Assembly (NCBI RefSeq): GCF_014636775.1
Contig: NZ_BMEQ01000002.1
Span: 1-64,000 of the forward strand
Length of the DNA stretch: 64,000 bases
Source of the DNA: Kocuria dechangensis
Lineage (GTDB): Bacteria > Actinomycetota > Actinomycetes > Actinomycetales > Micrococcaceae
Direction: 5' to 3'
Positions within the stretch are counted from its first letter, which is position 1. Each line of letters begins with the position of its first letter. Under the pieces are notes generated by a model. The model saw nothing but the letters and a program-made list of their open reading frames with translations, made no database searches and was not told the DNA's origin. Shown here piece by piece: positions 37,778 to 45,949 of this stretch. A program made the translations under genes and the position numbers.

Positions 37778-39775
37778 ATGCCTGCACACCACCGGTCCTC
37801 GAGGTACGGCCGGTACACCGGGGGGCCCGATCCGCTGGCCCCGCCGGTGGACCTGTCCGAGGCGCTCGCGGCCGTCTCCGAGGACGTCATGACCGGGTAC
37901 TCGCCGGAGCAGGCGCTGCGCGAGTTCCTCCGCCGGGGCGGTCGCGGCCGGGACGGTCTCGACGACCTGTCCCGGCGCGTGCAGCAGCGGCGGCGCGACC
38001 TCCTGAAGCGCCACAGCCTGGGCGGGACGCTCGACGAGGCGAAGAAGCTCCTGGACAAGGCGCTGCGCCTGGAGCGCGAGCAGTTCCTGCGCGACGCCCG
38101 GATGGACCCGATGGACCGCTCCTTCCGGGAGATGCAGCTCGAGGGCCTGCCGAGCTCCACGGCCGCCGCCGTCAGCGAGCTCGCGTCCTACGACTGGCAG
38201 TCCCCGTCCGCGCGGGAGGCGTATGAGCAGATCAAGGACCTCCTCGGCCGCGAGATGCTGGACCAGCGCTTCGCCGGCATGAAGCAGGCCCTCGAGAACG
38301 CCACGGACGCCGACCGGGAGGCCGTGGCCGAGATGCTCCGGGATCTCAACGACCTGCTCGCGAAGCACGGGCGGGGCGAGGACACCGACGAGGACTTCCA
38401 GGACTTCATGGCGAAGCACGGGGACTTCTTCCCGGAGAACCCGCAGTCGGTCGAGGAGCTGGTCGACGCGATGGCCCAGCGCGCCGCGGCGGCCCAGCGG
38501 CTGATGAACTCGATGACGGCCGAGCAGCGCCAGGAGCTGATGCAGCTCTCCGCGCAGGCGTTCGGCTCGCCGGAGCTCATGGCGCAGCTCGGCCAGCTCG
38601 ACGCGAACCTCCAGGCGCTGCGTCCGGGCGAGGACTGGAGCGGATCGGAGCGCTTCCAGGGCCAGGACGGCCTGGGGCTCGGCGACGGCACGGGCGTGCT
38701 CCAGGACATCGCCGAGCTCGACGGGCTCGCCGACCAGCTCTCGCAGCACTACGGCGGCGCCGGCCTGGACGACCTGGACCTCGACGCGCTCGCGCGCCAG
38801 CTGGGGGACGACGCGGCCGTCTCCGCGCGCACCCTCGCGGAGCTCGAGCGGGCGATGCAGGACAGCGGCTACCTGCAGCGCGGAACCGACGGCGAGCTCC
38901 GGCTCTCGCCCCGGGCGATGCGGCGGCTCGGGAAGTCGCTGCTGCGGGACACCGCCCAGCAGCTGGCCGCGCGGTCCGGCCACCGCGACACCCGCCTGGC
39001 GGGCGCGGCCGGTGAGCCGTCCGGGGCCACGCGGGAGTGGCAGTTCGGGGACGTCGAGTCCTGGGACACCACCCGCACCATCACCAACGCGATCCGGCGC
39101 ACGGCCGCCGAGGGCGGTGACGCCCGCCGGGGGCTGCGCCTCGACGTCCGGGACATCGAGGTGGCCGAGACCGAGGCGCGGACGCAGGCCGCCGTCGCCC
39201 TGCTCGTGGACACCTCGTTCTCCATGGCGGCCGAGGGACGCTGGGTGCCGATGAAGCGGACGGCCCTCGCGCTCCACCACCTCGTCTCGACGCGGTTCCG
39301 GGGCGACGAGCTCCAGCTCATCGAGTTCGGCCGGTATGCCCGTGCGCTGCCGGTCGACGAGCTCACGGCCCTGCCGCCGGTGCGGGAGCAGGGCACCAAC
39401 CTGCACCACGCGCTGCTGCTCGCCACGCGGTTCTTCCGCAAGCACCCGTCGATGCAGCCGGTCCTCCTGGTCGTCACCGACGGGGAGCCCACGGCCCACC
39501 TGATGCCCGACGGCGAGAGCTGGTTCTCCTGGCCCCCGGAGCCGGAGACCCTGCGCGCCACGGTCGAGGAGCTCGACCGCCTCGGGCGCATGGGCGCCCA
39601 GACGACCTTCTTCCGGCTCGGCGACGACCCCGGGCTCGAGCGGTTCCTGCGGCGGATGGCCCAGCGGATCGACGGACGCGTCGTGTCCCCGGACCTCGAC
39701 GACCTGGGCTCCGCCGTCCTGAACGAGTACCTCAACGCCCGCTCCGGGGACTCCGACGACGAGCCGTGGGCGTAG
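37778..39775 (+). CDS. VWA-domain protein, partner of the MoxR ATPase
   Basis: A 665-residue soluble protein. The first 430 residues are mostly helical and charged (GTLDEAKKLLDKALRLERE and similar), with a Gln/Leu-rich middle (residues about 240-340). The C-terminal von Willebrand A domain begins near residue 470: its metal site D-x-S-x-S reads D478-T-S-F-S, followed by the conserved Thr in QGTNLHHAL and VTDGEPTAH. This matches the long actinobacterial VWA proteins encoded next to MoxR genes. The ATG has AGAGGGGG upstream. The pair probably assembles or matures an unidentified protein complex. Confidence 0.87.
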   Translation: MPAHHRSSRYGRYTGGPDPLAPPVDLSEALAAVSEDVMTGYSPEQALREFLRRGGRGRDGLDDLSRRVQQRRRDLLKRHSLGGTLDEAKKLLDKALRLEREQFLRDARMDPMDRSFREMQLEGLPSSTAAAVSELASYDWQSPSAREAYEQIKDLLGREMLDQRFAGMKQALENATDADREAVAEMLRDLNDLLAKHGRGEDTDEDFQDFMAKHGDFFPENPQSVEELVDAMAQRAAAAQRLMNSMTAEQRQELMQLSAQAFGSPELMAQLGQLDANLQALRPGEDWSGSERFQGQDGLGLGDGTGVLQDIAELDGLADQLSQHYGGAGLDDLDLDALARQLGDDAAVSARTLAELERAMQDSGYLQRGTDGELRLSPRAMRRLGKSLLRDTAQQLAARSGHRDTRLAGAAGEPSGATREWQFGDVESWDTTRTITNAIRRTAAEGGDARRGLRLDVRDIEVAETEARTQAAVALLVDTSFSMAAEGRWVPMKRTALALHHLVSTRFRGDELQLIEFGRYARALPVDELTALPPVREQGTNLHHALLLATRFFRKHPSMQPVLLVVTDGEPTAHLMPDGESWFSWPPEPETLRATVEELDRLGRMGAQTTFFRLGDDPGLERFLRRMAQRIDGRVVSPDLDDLGSAVLNEYLNARSGDSDDEPWA

Positions 39776-39776
39776 C

Positions 39777-39840
39777 CCCCGGGGCCTCCGGGTCCTGACC
39801 GCGCACCCCGGGGCATCCAGGCCCTGACCGCACACCCCGG
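39777..39840 (+). repeat. 29-bp imperfect tandem repeat after the VWA gene
   Basis: Two 29-bp units (39777-39805 and 39806-39834) share CCCCGGGGC-TCC-GG-CCTGACCGC-CA with four differences, and a third unit begins at 39835. The array lies between the convergent VWA and hydrolase genes; within-unit pairing (CCCCGGGG) could form small stems. Confidence 0.8.
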
Positions 39841-39861
39841 GCCGGGCCGGGAGCCGTGCGC

Positions 39862-40803
39862 TCACGCAGCGGCCGCTCCGCCGCCGGTGATCAGGTGCTG
39901 CCGCAGGAACCGGGCCTGGTCCTCCACCACCTTCTGCTGCCACGGGTCCTCGTAGAGGTCGAAGTGCCCCACGGGGTAGCTCAGCACCTGACCCCGCGGT
40001 GCGGCCCGGGCGATGTCGGCGGCGGCCCGGGGGTTCGTCTCGGTGTCGTGCTCGGCCACGCAGACCAGCAGGGGTGCGGTGACCCGCTCCGCGGTGCCCC
40101 GGGGGTACCTGGGCGGGTGCAGGAAGAGCCGGGCGGCGAACTCGTTGCGCCACGTCGGCCCGGTCTCCACGGCCCGGGCGAGGAACCGCCGGTGGTCCGG
40201 GTCGATCACCGCTCCCACGCCGCCCGGGGGCGCGAAGACCGGCAGGAGGCACGGCGGGCGTCCCCGGCGGGCGCGCAGCTCGTCCCGCACGGCCGCGCCC
40301 ATCAGGCGCGCGCCCACCCGCAGGATCGTGGTCAGGGGAACGCCCTGGTCCTGCCGCTTGGCGCGGATCTCCTCGAGCACGCTGCTCGAGCCCATGCCGA
40401 ACTCCGGCGCCTGCACCACCACCGCGCGGATCCGGGGGTCCTCGGCCGCCAGGCGCAGCACGTGCCCGCCGGAGAACGAGGCGCCCCACAGGGCGAGGGC
40501 CTGCGGGTCGACCTCCGGGAGGGAGCGGGCCAGGTCCACGGCGGCCCGCCAGTCCGCCAGCTGCTCGTCGACGTCGACGACCTGCCGGGGGTCTCCCCCG
40601 CTGGCGCCGAAGTGGCGGTAGTCGAAGGTCAGCACGGCCAGGCCCTGGTCCGCGAAGGCCCGGGCGTGGGCGGTCAACTGGTCCTGGGTGCCCGTGAAGC
40701 CGTGGCCCATCACCACGCACGGGCGGGCTCCTCCGCCGGCGGGCCGGTACAGCGTCGCGGCGCACGACGTCCCCCCGGAGTCGAAGGTGAGAGTCCGGAC
40801 CAT
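39862..40803 (-). CDS. Alpha/beta hydrolase
   Basis: A 313-residue alpha/beta hydrolase. CVVMGHGFTGTQDQL gives the oxyanion-hole HG motif, the nucleophile elbow is G-A-S-F-S-G-G (Ser near residue 110), and the late VGHFDLYEDPW holds the catalytic His; VCVAEHDTETN probably has the acid. The layout fits the dienelactone hydrolase-like/UPF0227-type esterase group with a lid insertion (residues about 130-215). No secretion signal. Substrate not predictable. It is a single gene convergent with the MoxR-VWA pair; upstream lies a long gene-poor region. Confidence 0.8.
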   Translation of the reverse strand: MVRTLTFDSGGTSCAATLYRPAGGGARPCVVMGHGFTGTQDQLTAHARAFADQGLAVLTFDYRHFGASGGDPRQVVDVDEQLADWRAAVDLARSLPEVDPQALALWGASFSGGHVLRLAAEDPRIRAVVVQAPEFGMGSSSVLEEIRAKRQDQGVPLTTILRVGARLMGAAVRDELRARRGRPPCLLPVFAPPGGVGAVIDPDHRRFLARAVETGPTWRNEFAARLFLHPPRYPRGTAERVTAPLLVCVAEHDTETNPRAAADIARAAPRGQVLSYPVGHFDLYEDPWQQKVVEDQARFLRQHLITGGGAAAA

Positions 40804-41079
40804 GGCACCCTTCCCCTTCCGCCGCGAGCGCGCCCAGCACCATGATGCGCCCCGGGAGGACGTCCTGGGCAGTCCCGGTCACCCGTTCCCGACAGAACCG
40901 TTGACGGAAGCACACTGCACAACGGCCGACCAGGCTCCGCGTGGCCGCGGTGACCGCGGCGCCGCATGCTCCGCAACCGGGGACGTGCGGGCCCGGTGGT
41001 TCCGCATGCAAGGGACGAGGGGGAGAATGGTGGTGCCGGCAGGCGACAGACCTGCCCGAAGGGCGGGCCGTTCAGCATC

Positions 41080-41286
41080 CGGAGCGGCCCCGCCGGAGGA
41101 GAGCCATGGAACCGGATTCGACGGGGGTCGGGCCGGACGCCACCACAGAGCGCATCCAGGGGTCTCCCCCGCCTCACCACCGAGACTGAAGCAGTGCAGC
41201 CACAGCTGGTCGCGGTCGATGTCCGTGCGGTGCATGGCCTGGCGCAGCAGGCGGGCCTGTTCTCTGGCCACGGCGTCATCATCCAC
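41080..41286 (-). pseudogene. Decayed paralogue of the 28.7-kb small protein
   Basis: From a GTG at 41286 the frame encodes VDDDAVAREQARLLRQ and on to SLGGEAGE; 18 of the first 41 residues are identical, without gaps, to the intact protein at 28695. The similarity stops at 41164, beside a run of five G. In the next reading frame the text PLDALCGGVRPDPRR resembles the intact protein's ADAYLHGCLRLPPRER. A frameshift at the G-run in a once-complete gene explains this best. No ribosome site is visible at the GTG. End of the remnant is approximate. Confidence 0.55.
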
Positions 41287-41291
41287 CAGCG

Positions 41292-41411
41292 CTAGAGCTT
41301 CGTGCCGTGGGCCCGGGCCAGGACCGCCCGGGCGATCTCGACCAGCAGGCTCAGCCGCCGCTCGTCGAGATCGGGTGCGGACGAGCCGGGTGCGGTGGGA
41401 TCCGGGTCCAT
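41292..41411 (-). CDS. Possible 39-residue small protein
   Basis: Begins MDPDPTAPGSSAPDLDERR and ends ARAHGTKL, then TAG. The ATG has GGGGAG 5 nt upstream. The second half is an amphipathic helix (RRLSLLVEIARAVLARA). It lies just upstream of the decayed small-protein gene on the same strand and may once have been co-translated with it. I recognise no family, and it may be a fragment. Confidence 0.4.
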   Translation of the reverse strand: MDPDPTAPGSSAPDLDERRLSLLVEIARAVLARAHGTKL

Positions 41412-41591
41412 CAGGACTCCCCGTGTCGTTGCTGCGACCGGAGTTCACATCCTGGCCAGGGAGCCCGACCCGCCCCAGCGGGGCCCGTTCCCTGTGCTTG
41501 CCCTGGTCCTGACCTTTCAGCCTACGCCGCATCCCGGCGGCACAAGACTCTGGTGACAGCAGCTCAAGAGTCCCCTCCTGTTGTGATGATC

Positions 41592-41604
41592 GCAACGCTG
41601 TTGC
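41592..41604 (+). promoter_or_regulatory. Upstream inverted-repeat site (GCAAC...GTTGC)
   Basis: GCAAC-GCT-GTTGC is a palindrome with a 3-nt centre. Its 12-mer GCAACGCTGTTG is the exact reverse complement of CAACAGCGTTGC at 41737-41748, 145 bp downstream, so the same protein could bind both and loop the DNA. Confidence 0.45.
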
Positions 41605-41702
41605 CCCGAAATATCAGCCCGATCGCCCTCGATCCAGCCTGCGCCGACCCGCGACAAGGCATTCGACCCCACCAGGGCGGGAAGATGCCAACGTCACAAT
41701 CG

Positions 41703-41732
41703 TTGACACGGGGATGTGACCCAGCTTACTTT
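41703..41732 (+). promoter_or_regulatory. Promoter of the creatinase operon
   Basis: -35 TTGACA (41703-41708, perfect consensus), 17-18 bp spacer, -10 TTACTT or TACTTT (41726-41732). Predicted start near 41738-41740, giving a leader of about 160 nt to the creatinase ATG. Confidence 0.6.
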
Positions 41733-41736
41733 GAGC

Positions 41737-41760
41737 CAACAGCGTTGCGACTCACGCAAC
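41737..41760 (+). promoter_or_regulatory. Operator candidate overlapping the creatinase operon start site
   Basis: CAACAGCGTTGC (41737-41748) overlaps GTTGCG-ACTCA-CGCAAC (41744-41760), an inverted repeat with 6-bp arms. It sits right at the predicted transcription start, a usual place for a repressor. The IclR gene at 45950 is the obvious candidate regulator. Confidence 0.5.
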
Positions 41761-41899
41761 ACTTGAGCATTGGGGTCCTGCGGCACACGAGGCCGCACGG
41801 CGAGCCGCCGGGACCCCTCCGACCTTCCTTCACCGGTCGGCGCCCCCGGCGCAGACCCCGCACCATCACCCCTGGGAACAGCCCTACGAAAGGACGATC

Positions 41900-43165
41900 A
41901 TGACCGTCTCGACCACCACCTCTCAGGCCGCCGCGACCAGCGTCTCCGAGCTCGAGCGCCTCAAGGTGCTGCACAACGGGGAGAAGGTGACCCTGACCTT
42001 CTCCGACGCCGAGTTCGAGCGCCGGCTGACCGGGCTGCGCCGGATCATGGCCCAGAAGCAGCTCGACGCCGTCATCCTGACCAGCTACCACGGCATCAAG
42101 TACTACTCCGACTTCCTCTACACGACGTTCGGCCGCAACTACGCCCTGGTCGTCACCGCCGACGACTCCGTGACCGTGACCGCCAACATCGACGCCGGCA
42201 TGCCGTGGCGGCGCTCCTACGGGGAGAACATCGTCTACACCGACTGGCGGCGCGACAACTTCTACTACGGCCTCCAGGAGGCCCTGCGCCAGCGCGGCGT
42301 CGCCGCCCGCCGGCTCGGCGTGGAGGACGACGCCCTGCCGCAGCTGACCCGCCAGCGCATCCAGGCCGCCTTCGAGGGCGCCGAGCTGCTCGACGTCTCC
42401 CAGGACGCCATGCGCCAGCGCATGATCAAGTCCGCCGAGGAGATCGAGGTCATCAAGCACGGCGCCCGCATCGGGGACCTGGGCGGGGAGGCCATCCGGG
42501 GCGCGATCCGCGAGGGCATCAGCGAGTACGAGGTCGCCCTGATCGGCACCGAGGCCATGGTCCACGAGATCGCCCGGACCTTCCCCGACTCCGAGATCCG
42601 CGACACCTGGGTGTGGTTCCAGTCCGGGATCAACACCGACGGCGCCCACAACTGGGCCACCACCCGCAAGCTGCAGCGCGGCGACATCCTGTCCCTGAAC
42701 TGCTTCCCCATGACCTCGGGCTACTACACCGCCCTGGAGCGCACCCTGTTCCTCGGCCAGCCCGACGAGCGCTCCCTCCAGCTGTGGAACATCAACGTCG
42801 AGGTCCACAAGCGGGGCCTGGAGCTGATCAAGCCCGGCGCGGTGTGCAAGGACATCGCCGCCGAGCTCAACGAGATCTACGTCAGCCACGGCCTGCTCTC
42901 CAACCGCACCTTCGGCTACGGCCACTCCTTCGGCGTGCTCAGCCACTACTACGGCCGCGAGGCCGGCCTGGAGCTGCGCGAGGACATCGACACGGTGCTG
43001 GAGCCGGGCATGGTGGTGTCCATGGAGCCGATGATCACCGTGGCCGACGGCCTGCCCGGCGCCGGCGGCTACCGCGAGCACGACATCCTCGTGGTCGGCG
43101 AGGACGGAGCGGAGAACATCACCAAGTTCCCCTTCGGCCCCGAGCACAACATCATCTCGGCCTAG
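41900..43165 (+). CDS. Creatinase (creatine amidinohydrolase)
   Basis: A 421-residue enzyme of the pita-bread (M24-like) fold that hydrolyses creatine to sarcosine and urea. LHNGEKVTLTFSDAEFERRL and TSYHGIKYYSDFLYT at the N-terminus, and FQSGINTDGAHNW, GYGHSFGVLSHYYGREAG and MEPMITV in the C-terminal domain follow bacterial creatinases very closely; the metal-binding residues of peptidase M24 are not conserved, as expected for creatinase. Full length. First gene of an operon with creatininase (79 bp later) and a BCCT transporter, behind a good promoter with operators. No urease or sarcosine oxidase gene is in the window. Confidence 0.93.
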   Translation: MTVSTTTSQAAATSVSELERLKVLHNGEKVTLTFSDAEFERRLTGLRRIMAQKQLDAVILTSYHGIKYYSDFLYTTFGRNYALVVTADDSVTVTANIDAGMPWRRSYGENIVYTDWRRDNFYYGLQEALRQRGVAARRLGVEDDALPQLTRQRIQAAFEGAELLDVSQDAMRQRMIKSAEEIEVIKHGARIGDLGGEAIRGAIREGISEYEVALIGTEAMVHEIARTFPDSEIRDTWVWFQSGINTDGAHNWATTRKLQRGDILSLNCFPMTSGYYTALERTLFLGQPDERSLQLWNINVEVHKRGLELIKPGAVCKDIAAELNEIYVSHGLLSNRTFGYGHSFGVLSHYYGREAGLELREDIDTVLEPGMVVSMEPMITVADGLPGAGGYREHDILVVGEDGAENITKFPFGPEHNIISA

Positions 43166-43172
43166 TCGTACG

Positions 43173-43210
43173 GCACGGGCGGCGCCGTCCCCGGGCGGCG
43201 CCGCCCGTGC
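43173..43210 (+). terminator. Intercistronic hairpin between creatinase and creatininase
   Basis: GCACGGGCGGCGCC (43173-43186) pairs perfectly with GGCGCCGCCCGTGC (43197-43210) around a 10-nt loop, 8 bp after the creatinase stop and 33 bp before the creatininase GTG. It may be a partial terminator or mRNA-stabilising stem giving more creatinase than downstream products. Confidence 0.65.
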
Positions 43211-43243
43211 TCCCCGGTTTTCCCAGCACACGGAAGGTTCACG

Positions 43244-44020
43244 GTGGTCACCACACACCATCTCGAAGACATGGACGCGCACAGCTACCAGGACTACGCG
43301 TCCACCGGGCAGGGCCTGGTGCTGGTGCCCACCGGTGCCACGGAGCAGCACGGTCCGCACATGCCGATGGGGGTGGACGCGATGCTCTCGCGGGCCGTCT
43401 GCTCCGCGGTGGCCGAGGACCTCGGCGCGCTGGTCGCGCCCGCGTTCTGCTACGGCTACAAGTCCCAGCCCCGGTCGGGCGGCGGCAACCACCGCAGCGG
43501 CACCACCAGCCTCTCGGCGCAGGCGCTGATCCTGCAGACCCGGGACGTGATCCTGGAGTTCTTCCGCCACGGCATCCGCCGGGTCGCGGTGGTCAACGGC
43601 CACTACGAGAACTACCAGTTCCTCTATGAGGGCGTGGACCTCGCCGTCCGGGAGGCCCGCGCGATGGGCCTGGAGGACAGCCGGGCCATGCTGCTCTCCT
43701 ACTGGGACTTCGTCGACGACACCACCCTCGAGGCCGTCTACCCCGACGGCTTCCCCGGCTGGGAGATCGAGCACGGCGGAGTCCTGGAGACCTCTCTCAT
43801 GCTGCACCTGCACCCCGAGAAGGTCGACATGTCCCGGGCCCCCGCCCATCCCCCCGCTGAGCTGACCCCCTACGACGTTTTCCCCGAGGACCCGGCCCGG
43901 ACACCGAGCTCGGGCTGCCTCTCCTCTCCGGCAGGCGCCACCGCTCAGCGGGGCGAGCTGCTGCTCCACGCCGTCCGTTCCGGGATCACCCGGGCGGTCA
44001 CCAGCGAGTTCGGGAAGTGA
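43244..44020 (+). CDS. Creatininase (creatinine amidohydrolase)
   Basis: A 258-residue metal-dependent amidohydrolase that opens the ring of creatinine to give creatine. The ligands of the two-metal site are visible at E34, H36 and D45 (ATEQHGPHMPMGVD) and H120 and E122 (VVNGHYEN), the same numbering as the Pseudomonas enzyme. It starts with GTG and stops 7 bp before the BCCT gene. With creatinase it takes creatinine through creatine to sarcosine. The C-terminal 50 residues are somewhat variable (PARTPSSGCLSSPAGATA) but no core motif is missing. Confidence 0.93.
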   Translation: MVTTHHLEDMDAHSYQDYASTGQGLVLVPTGATEQHGPHMPMGVDAMLSRAVCSAVAEDLGALVAPAFCYGYKSQPRSGGGNHRSGTTSLSAQALILQTRDVILEFFRHGIRRVAVVNGHYENYQFLYEGVDLAVREARAMGLEDSRAMLLSYWDFVDDTTLEAVYPDGFPGWEIEHGGVLETSLMLHLHPEKVDMSRAPAHPPAELTPYDVFPEDPARTPSSGCLSSPAGATAQRGELLLHAVRSGITRAVTSEFGK

Positions 44021-44027
44021 GATCGAC

Positions 44028-45776
44028 ATGAAGAAGACAGACGCCGCAGCGGACGGCGCGACCGGGACGGTCGAGGTGCCCCGGTTCCGGGGCCTGCAGA
44101 TCCCGCCGCTGGACCGCGCAATCATCACCATCCTGCCGCCCGTGCTGATCCTGGCCGTGCTGATCACGGTGACGATCAACCCCACGGGAGCGGCCGAGGC
44201 CATCTCCACGGCGCGGACCTTCGTCACCGGGAAGTTCACCTGGCTGTTCATCCTCTACTCGGTCGTGGCGGTCGCCGTCTGCGTGTGGCTGGTCTTCAGC
44301 CGGGTCGGCAGCATCCGCCTCGGCGGCCCGGCCGCCCGGCCCGAGCACGGCAAGTTCGCCTGGTACTCGATGCTCTTCGCCTGCGGTCAGGGCATCGGCC
44401 TGATCTTCTGGTCGGTGGCCGAGCCCATCCTGCTCCGCGACGAGAACCCCGTCGTGCCGGCGGGACCGGACGGCGCGGCCGAGGGCGCCATGGTGTGGTC
44501 CTACTTCCACTGGGGCTTCACCGCCTGGGCGATGTACTGCGTGGTGGCTGTGTGCCTGGCCTACTCTCACCACAACCTCGGCAAGACGCTCACCTTCCGC
44601 GAGGCCACCGTTGACATCCTGCCGAAGTGGTCCCGGCGCGGCGCCGGCGTGGTGGTGGAGCTGCTCGCGATCATCGCCACCGTCCTGGGGCTCGCCACGT
44701 CCTTCGGGTTCGCCGCCCTGCAGTTCACCTCCGGGCTCGCCTCCTTCACCGGCCTGTCCTCCGGGCCGGGCATCTGGCTGCTGGTCATCCTCGGGCTGGC
44801 CGGGCTCACCGCCGCCTCCGCGTTCTTCGGCATCAACAAGGGGATGAAGCGGATCAGTGAGACCAACTCGGTGCTGAGCATCGTGCTGCTCGTGGCCGTG
44901 TTCGTCTTCGGTCCCACGGTCTTCCTGCTCTCGAACATCACCCAGACATTCGGGTCCTTCCTCGCCAACTTCACGACGATGAGCTTCTGGACCGACGCCG
45001 GCACGGCCGGAGGGGACATCGCCACCTGGCAGGACAGCTGGAACGGCTGGTGGACCGTGTTCATCTGGTGCTGGGTCATCGCCTTCAGCCCGTTCGTCGC
45101 CGGGTTCATCGCCCGCATCTCCCGCGGGCGCACGATCCGCGAGTTCGTCCTCGGCGTCACCGTCGTCCCCTCGCTGATCGTCATGGTGTGGATCGGGATC
45201 ATCGGCTCGGCCGCCCTGTACTACGACGACCGCAGCGAGCGCGGGATCTCCGGCGCCGTCGCGGCCGACACCTCCAGCGGGCTGTTCGTCATGCTGGAGT
45301 CCGTCCCCGTCGTCGGCTCGCTGCTGCTGGTGGTGGCCACCATCCTCGTGGCCACCTACTACGTCACCTCGCTGGACTCCGGGGCCCACGCCCTGGCGGA
45401 GTTCGTCGCCGCACCCCGCAAGGCCGGGCCGTTCTTCCGCGTCGTCCTCGTGGCGAGCATCGCCGCCGTGGCGGTCACGCTGCTGACGCTCGGCGGCACC
45501 GCGGTCGTCGACACGGTCCAGACCGGGACCATCATCGGCGCCTTCCCCTTCTCCTTCGTCATCCTCCTGATGATCGCCAACCTCGTCCGCCGGCTGCTCA
45601 CCCGCACGCCGGAGACCCTGCGTCTGGAGCGGGAGGTCAACGACCCCCACCCCACGGCCGAGGAGCACCTCGCCGCGCGGCGGGCGGAGGAGCTGGAGGA
45701 GGGGGATGTGGACGACGGCCCGGAGACGCACCGGCCCCTGGCGGCCGCCGAGCCGGTCCCGTCGCCGCAGCACTGA
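44028..45776 (+). CDS. BCCT-family betaine/carnitine/choline-type transporter
   Basis: A 582-residue transporter with twelve expected membrane segments. The BCCT signature is clear in NGWWTVFIWCWVIAFSPFVA and GFIARISRGRTIREF, and in the glycine-rich ACGQGIGLIFWSVAEP. BCCT proteins carry quaternary-amine or guanidino compounds such as betaine, choline or carnitine; placed 7 bp after creatininase, this one most likely imports creatine and/or creatinine, which resemble betaines in charge. The C-terminal tail (about 60 residues) is acidic. A strong terminator follows. The substrate is inferred from the operon. Confidence 0.88.
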   Translation: MKKTDAAADGATGTVEVPRFRGLQIPPLDRAIITILPPVLILAVLITVTINPTGAAEAISTARTFVTGKFTWLFILYSVVAVAVCVWLVFSRVGSIRLGGPAARPEHGKFAWYSMLFACGQGIGLIFWSVAEPILLRDENPVVPAGPDGAAEGAMVWSYFHWGFTAWAMYCVVAVCLAYSHHNLGKTLTFREATVDILPKWSRRGAGVVVELLAIIATVLGLATSFGFAALQFTSGLASFTGLSSGPGIWLLVILGLAGLTAASAFFGINKGMKRISETNSVLSIVLLVAVFVFGPTVFLLSNITQTFGSFLANFTTMSFWTDAGTAGGDIATWQDSWNGWWTVFIWCWVIAFSPFVAGFIARISRGRTIREFVLGVTVVPSLIVMVWIGIIGSAALYYDDRSERGISGAVAADTSSGLFVMLESVPVVGSLLLVVATILVATYYVTSLDSGAHALAEFVAAPRKAGPFFRVVLVASIAAVAVTLLTLGGTAVVDTVQTGTIIGAFPFSFVILLMIANLVRRLLTRTPETLRLEREVNDPHPTAEEHLAARRAEELEEGDVDDGPETHRPLAAAEPVPSPQH

Positions 45777-45844
45777 GTCGTCCGCAGCGGCACGGACCCG
45801 CCGGGACCGGTTCCCGGTGGTGCACGGCCTCGACCGCATCGACA

Positions 45845-45890
45845 ACGGTGCCGGGTGCGGCGTCCCGAGGGACACCGCACCCGGCACCGT
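45845..45890 (+). terminator. Terminator of the creatinase operon
   Basis: A 21-bp stem with one mismatch (ACGGTGCCGGGTGCGGCGTCC with GGACACCGCACCCGGCACCG plus T) around a CGAG loop, 69 bp after the BCCT stop and before the IclR gene. Confidence 0.8.
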
Positions 45891-45949
45891 CGTCCCAGCT
45901 TCCCGACGAGCCCAGCCGGTCCTGCGGCTGAGGAAGAATACGAAGTCCT

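Larger units (their letters stand above)
40804..41899. other. Gene-poor region upstream of the creatinase operon
   Basis: About 1.1 kb without an intact known gene. It holds (minus strand) a decayed small-protein gene near 41080-41286 and a possible 39-codon gene at 41292-41411, then inverted repeats and the promoter of the creatinase operon (41592-41760). Sequence from 41560 to 41770 is clearly more AT-rich than its surroundings. No RNA gene was recognised in 40804-41080. Confidence 0.7.
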
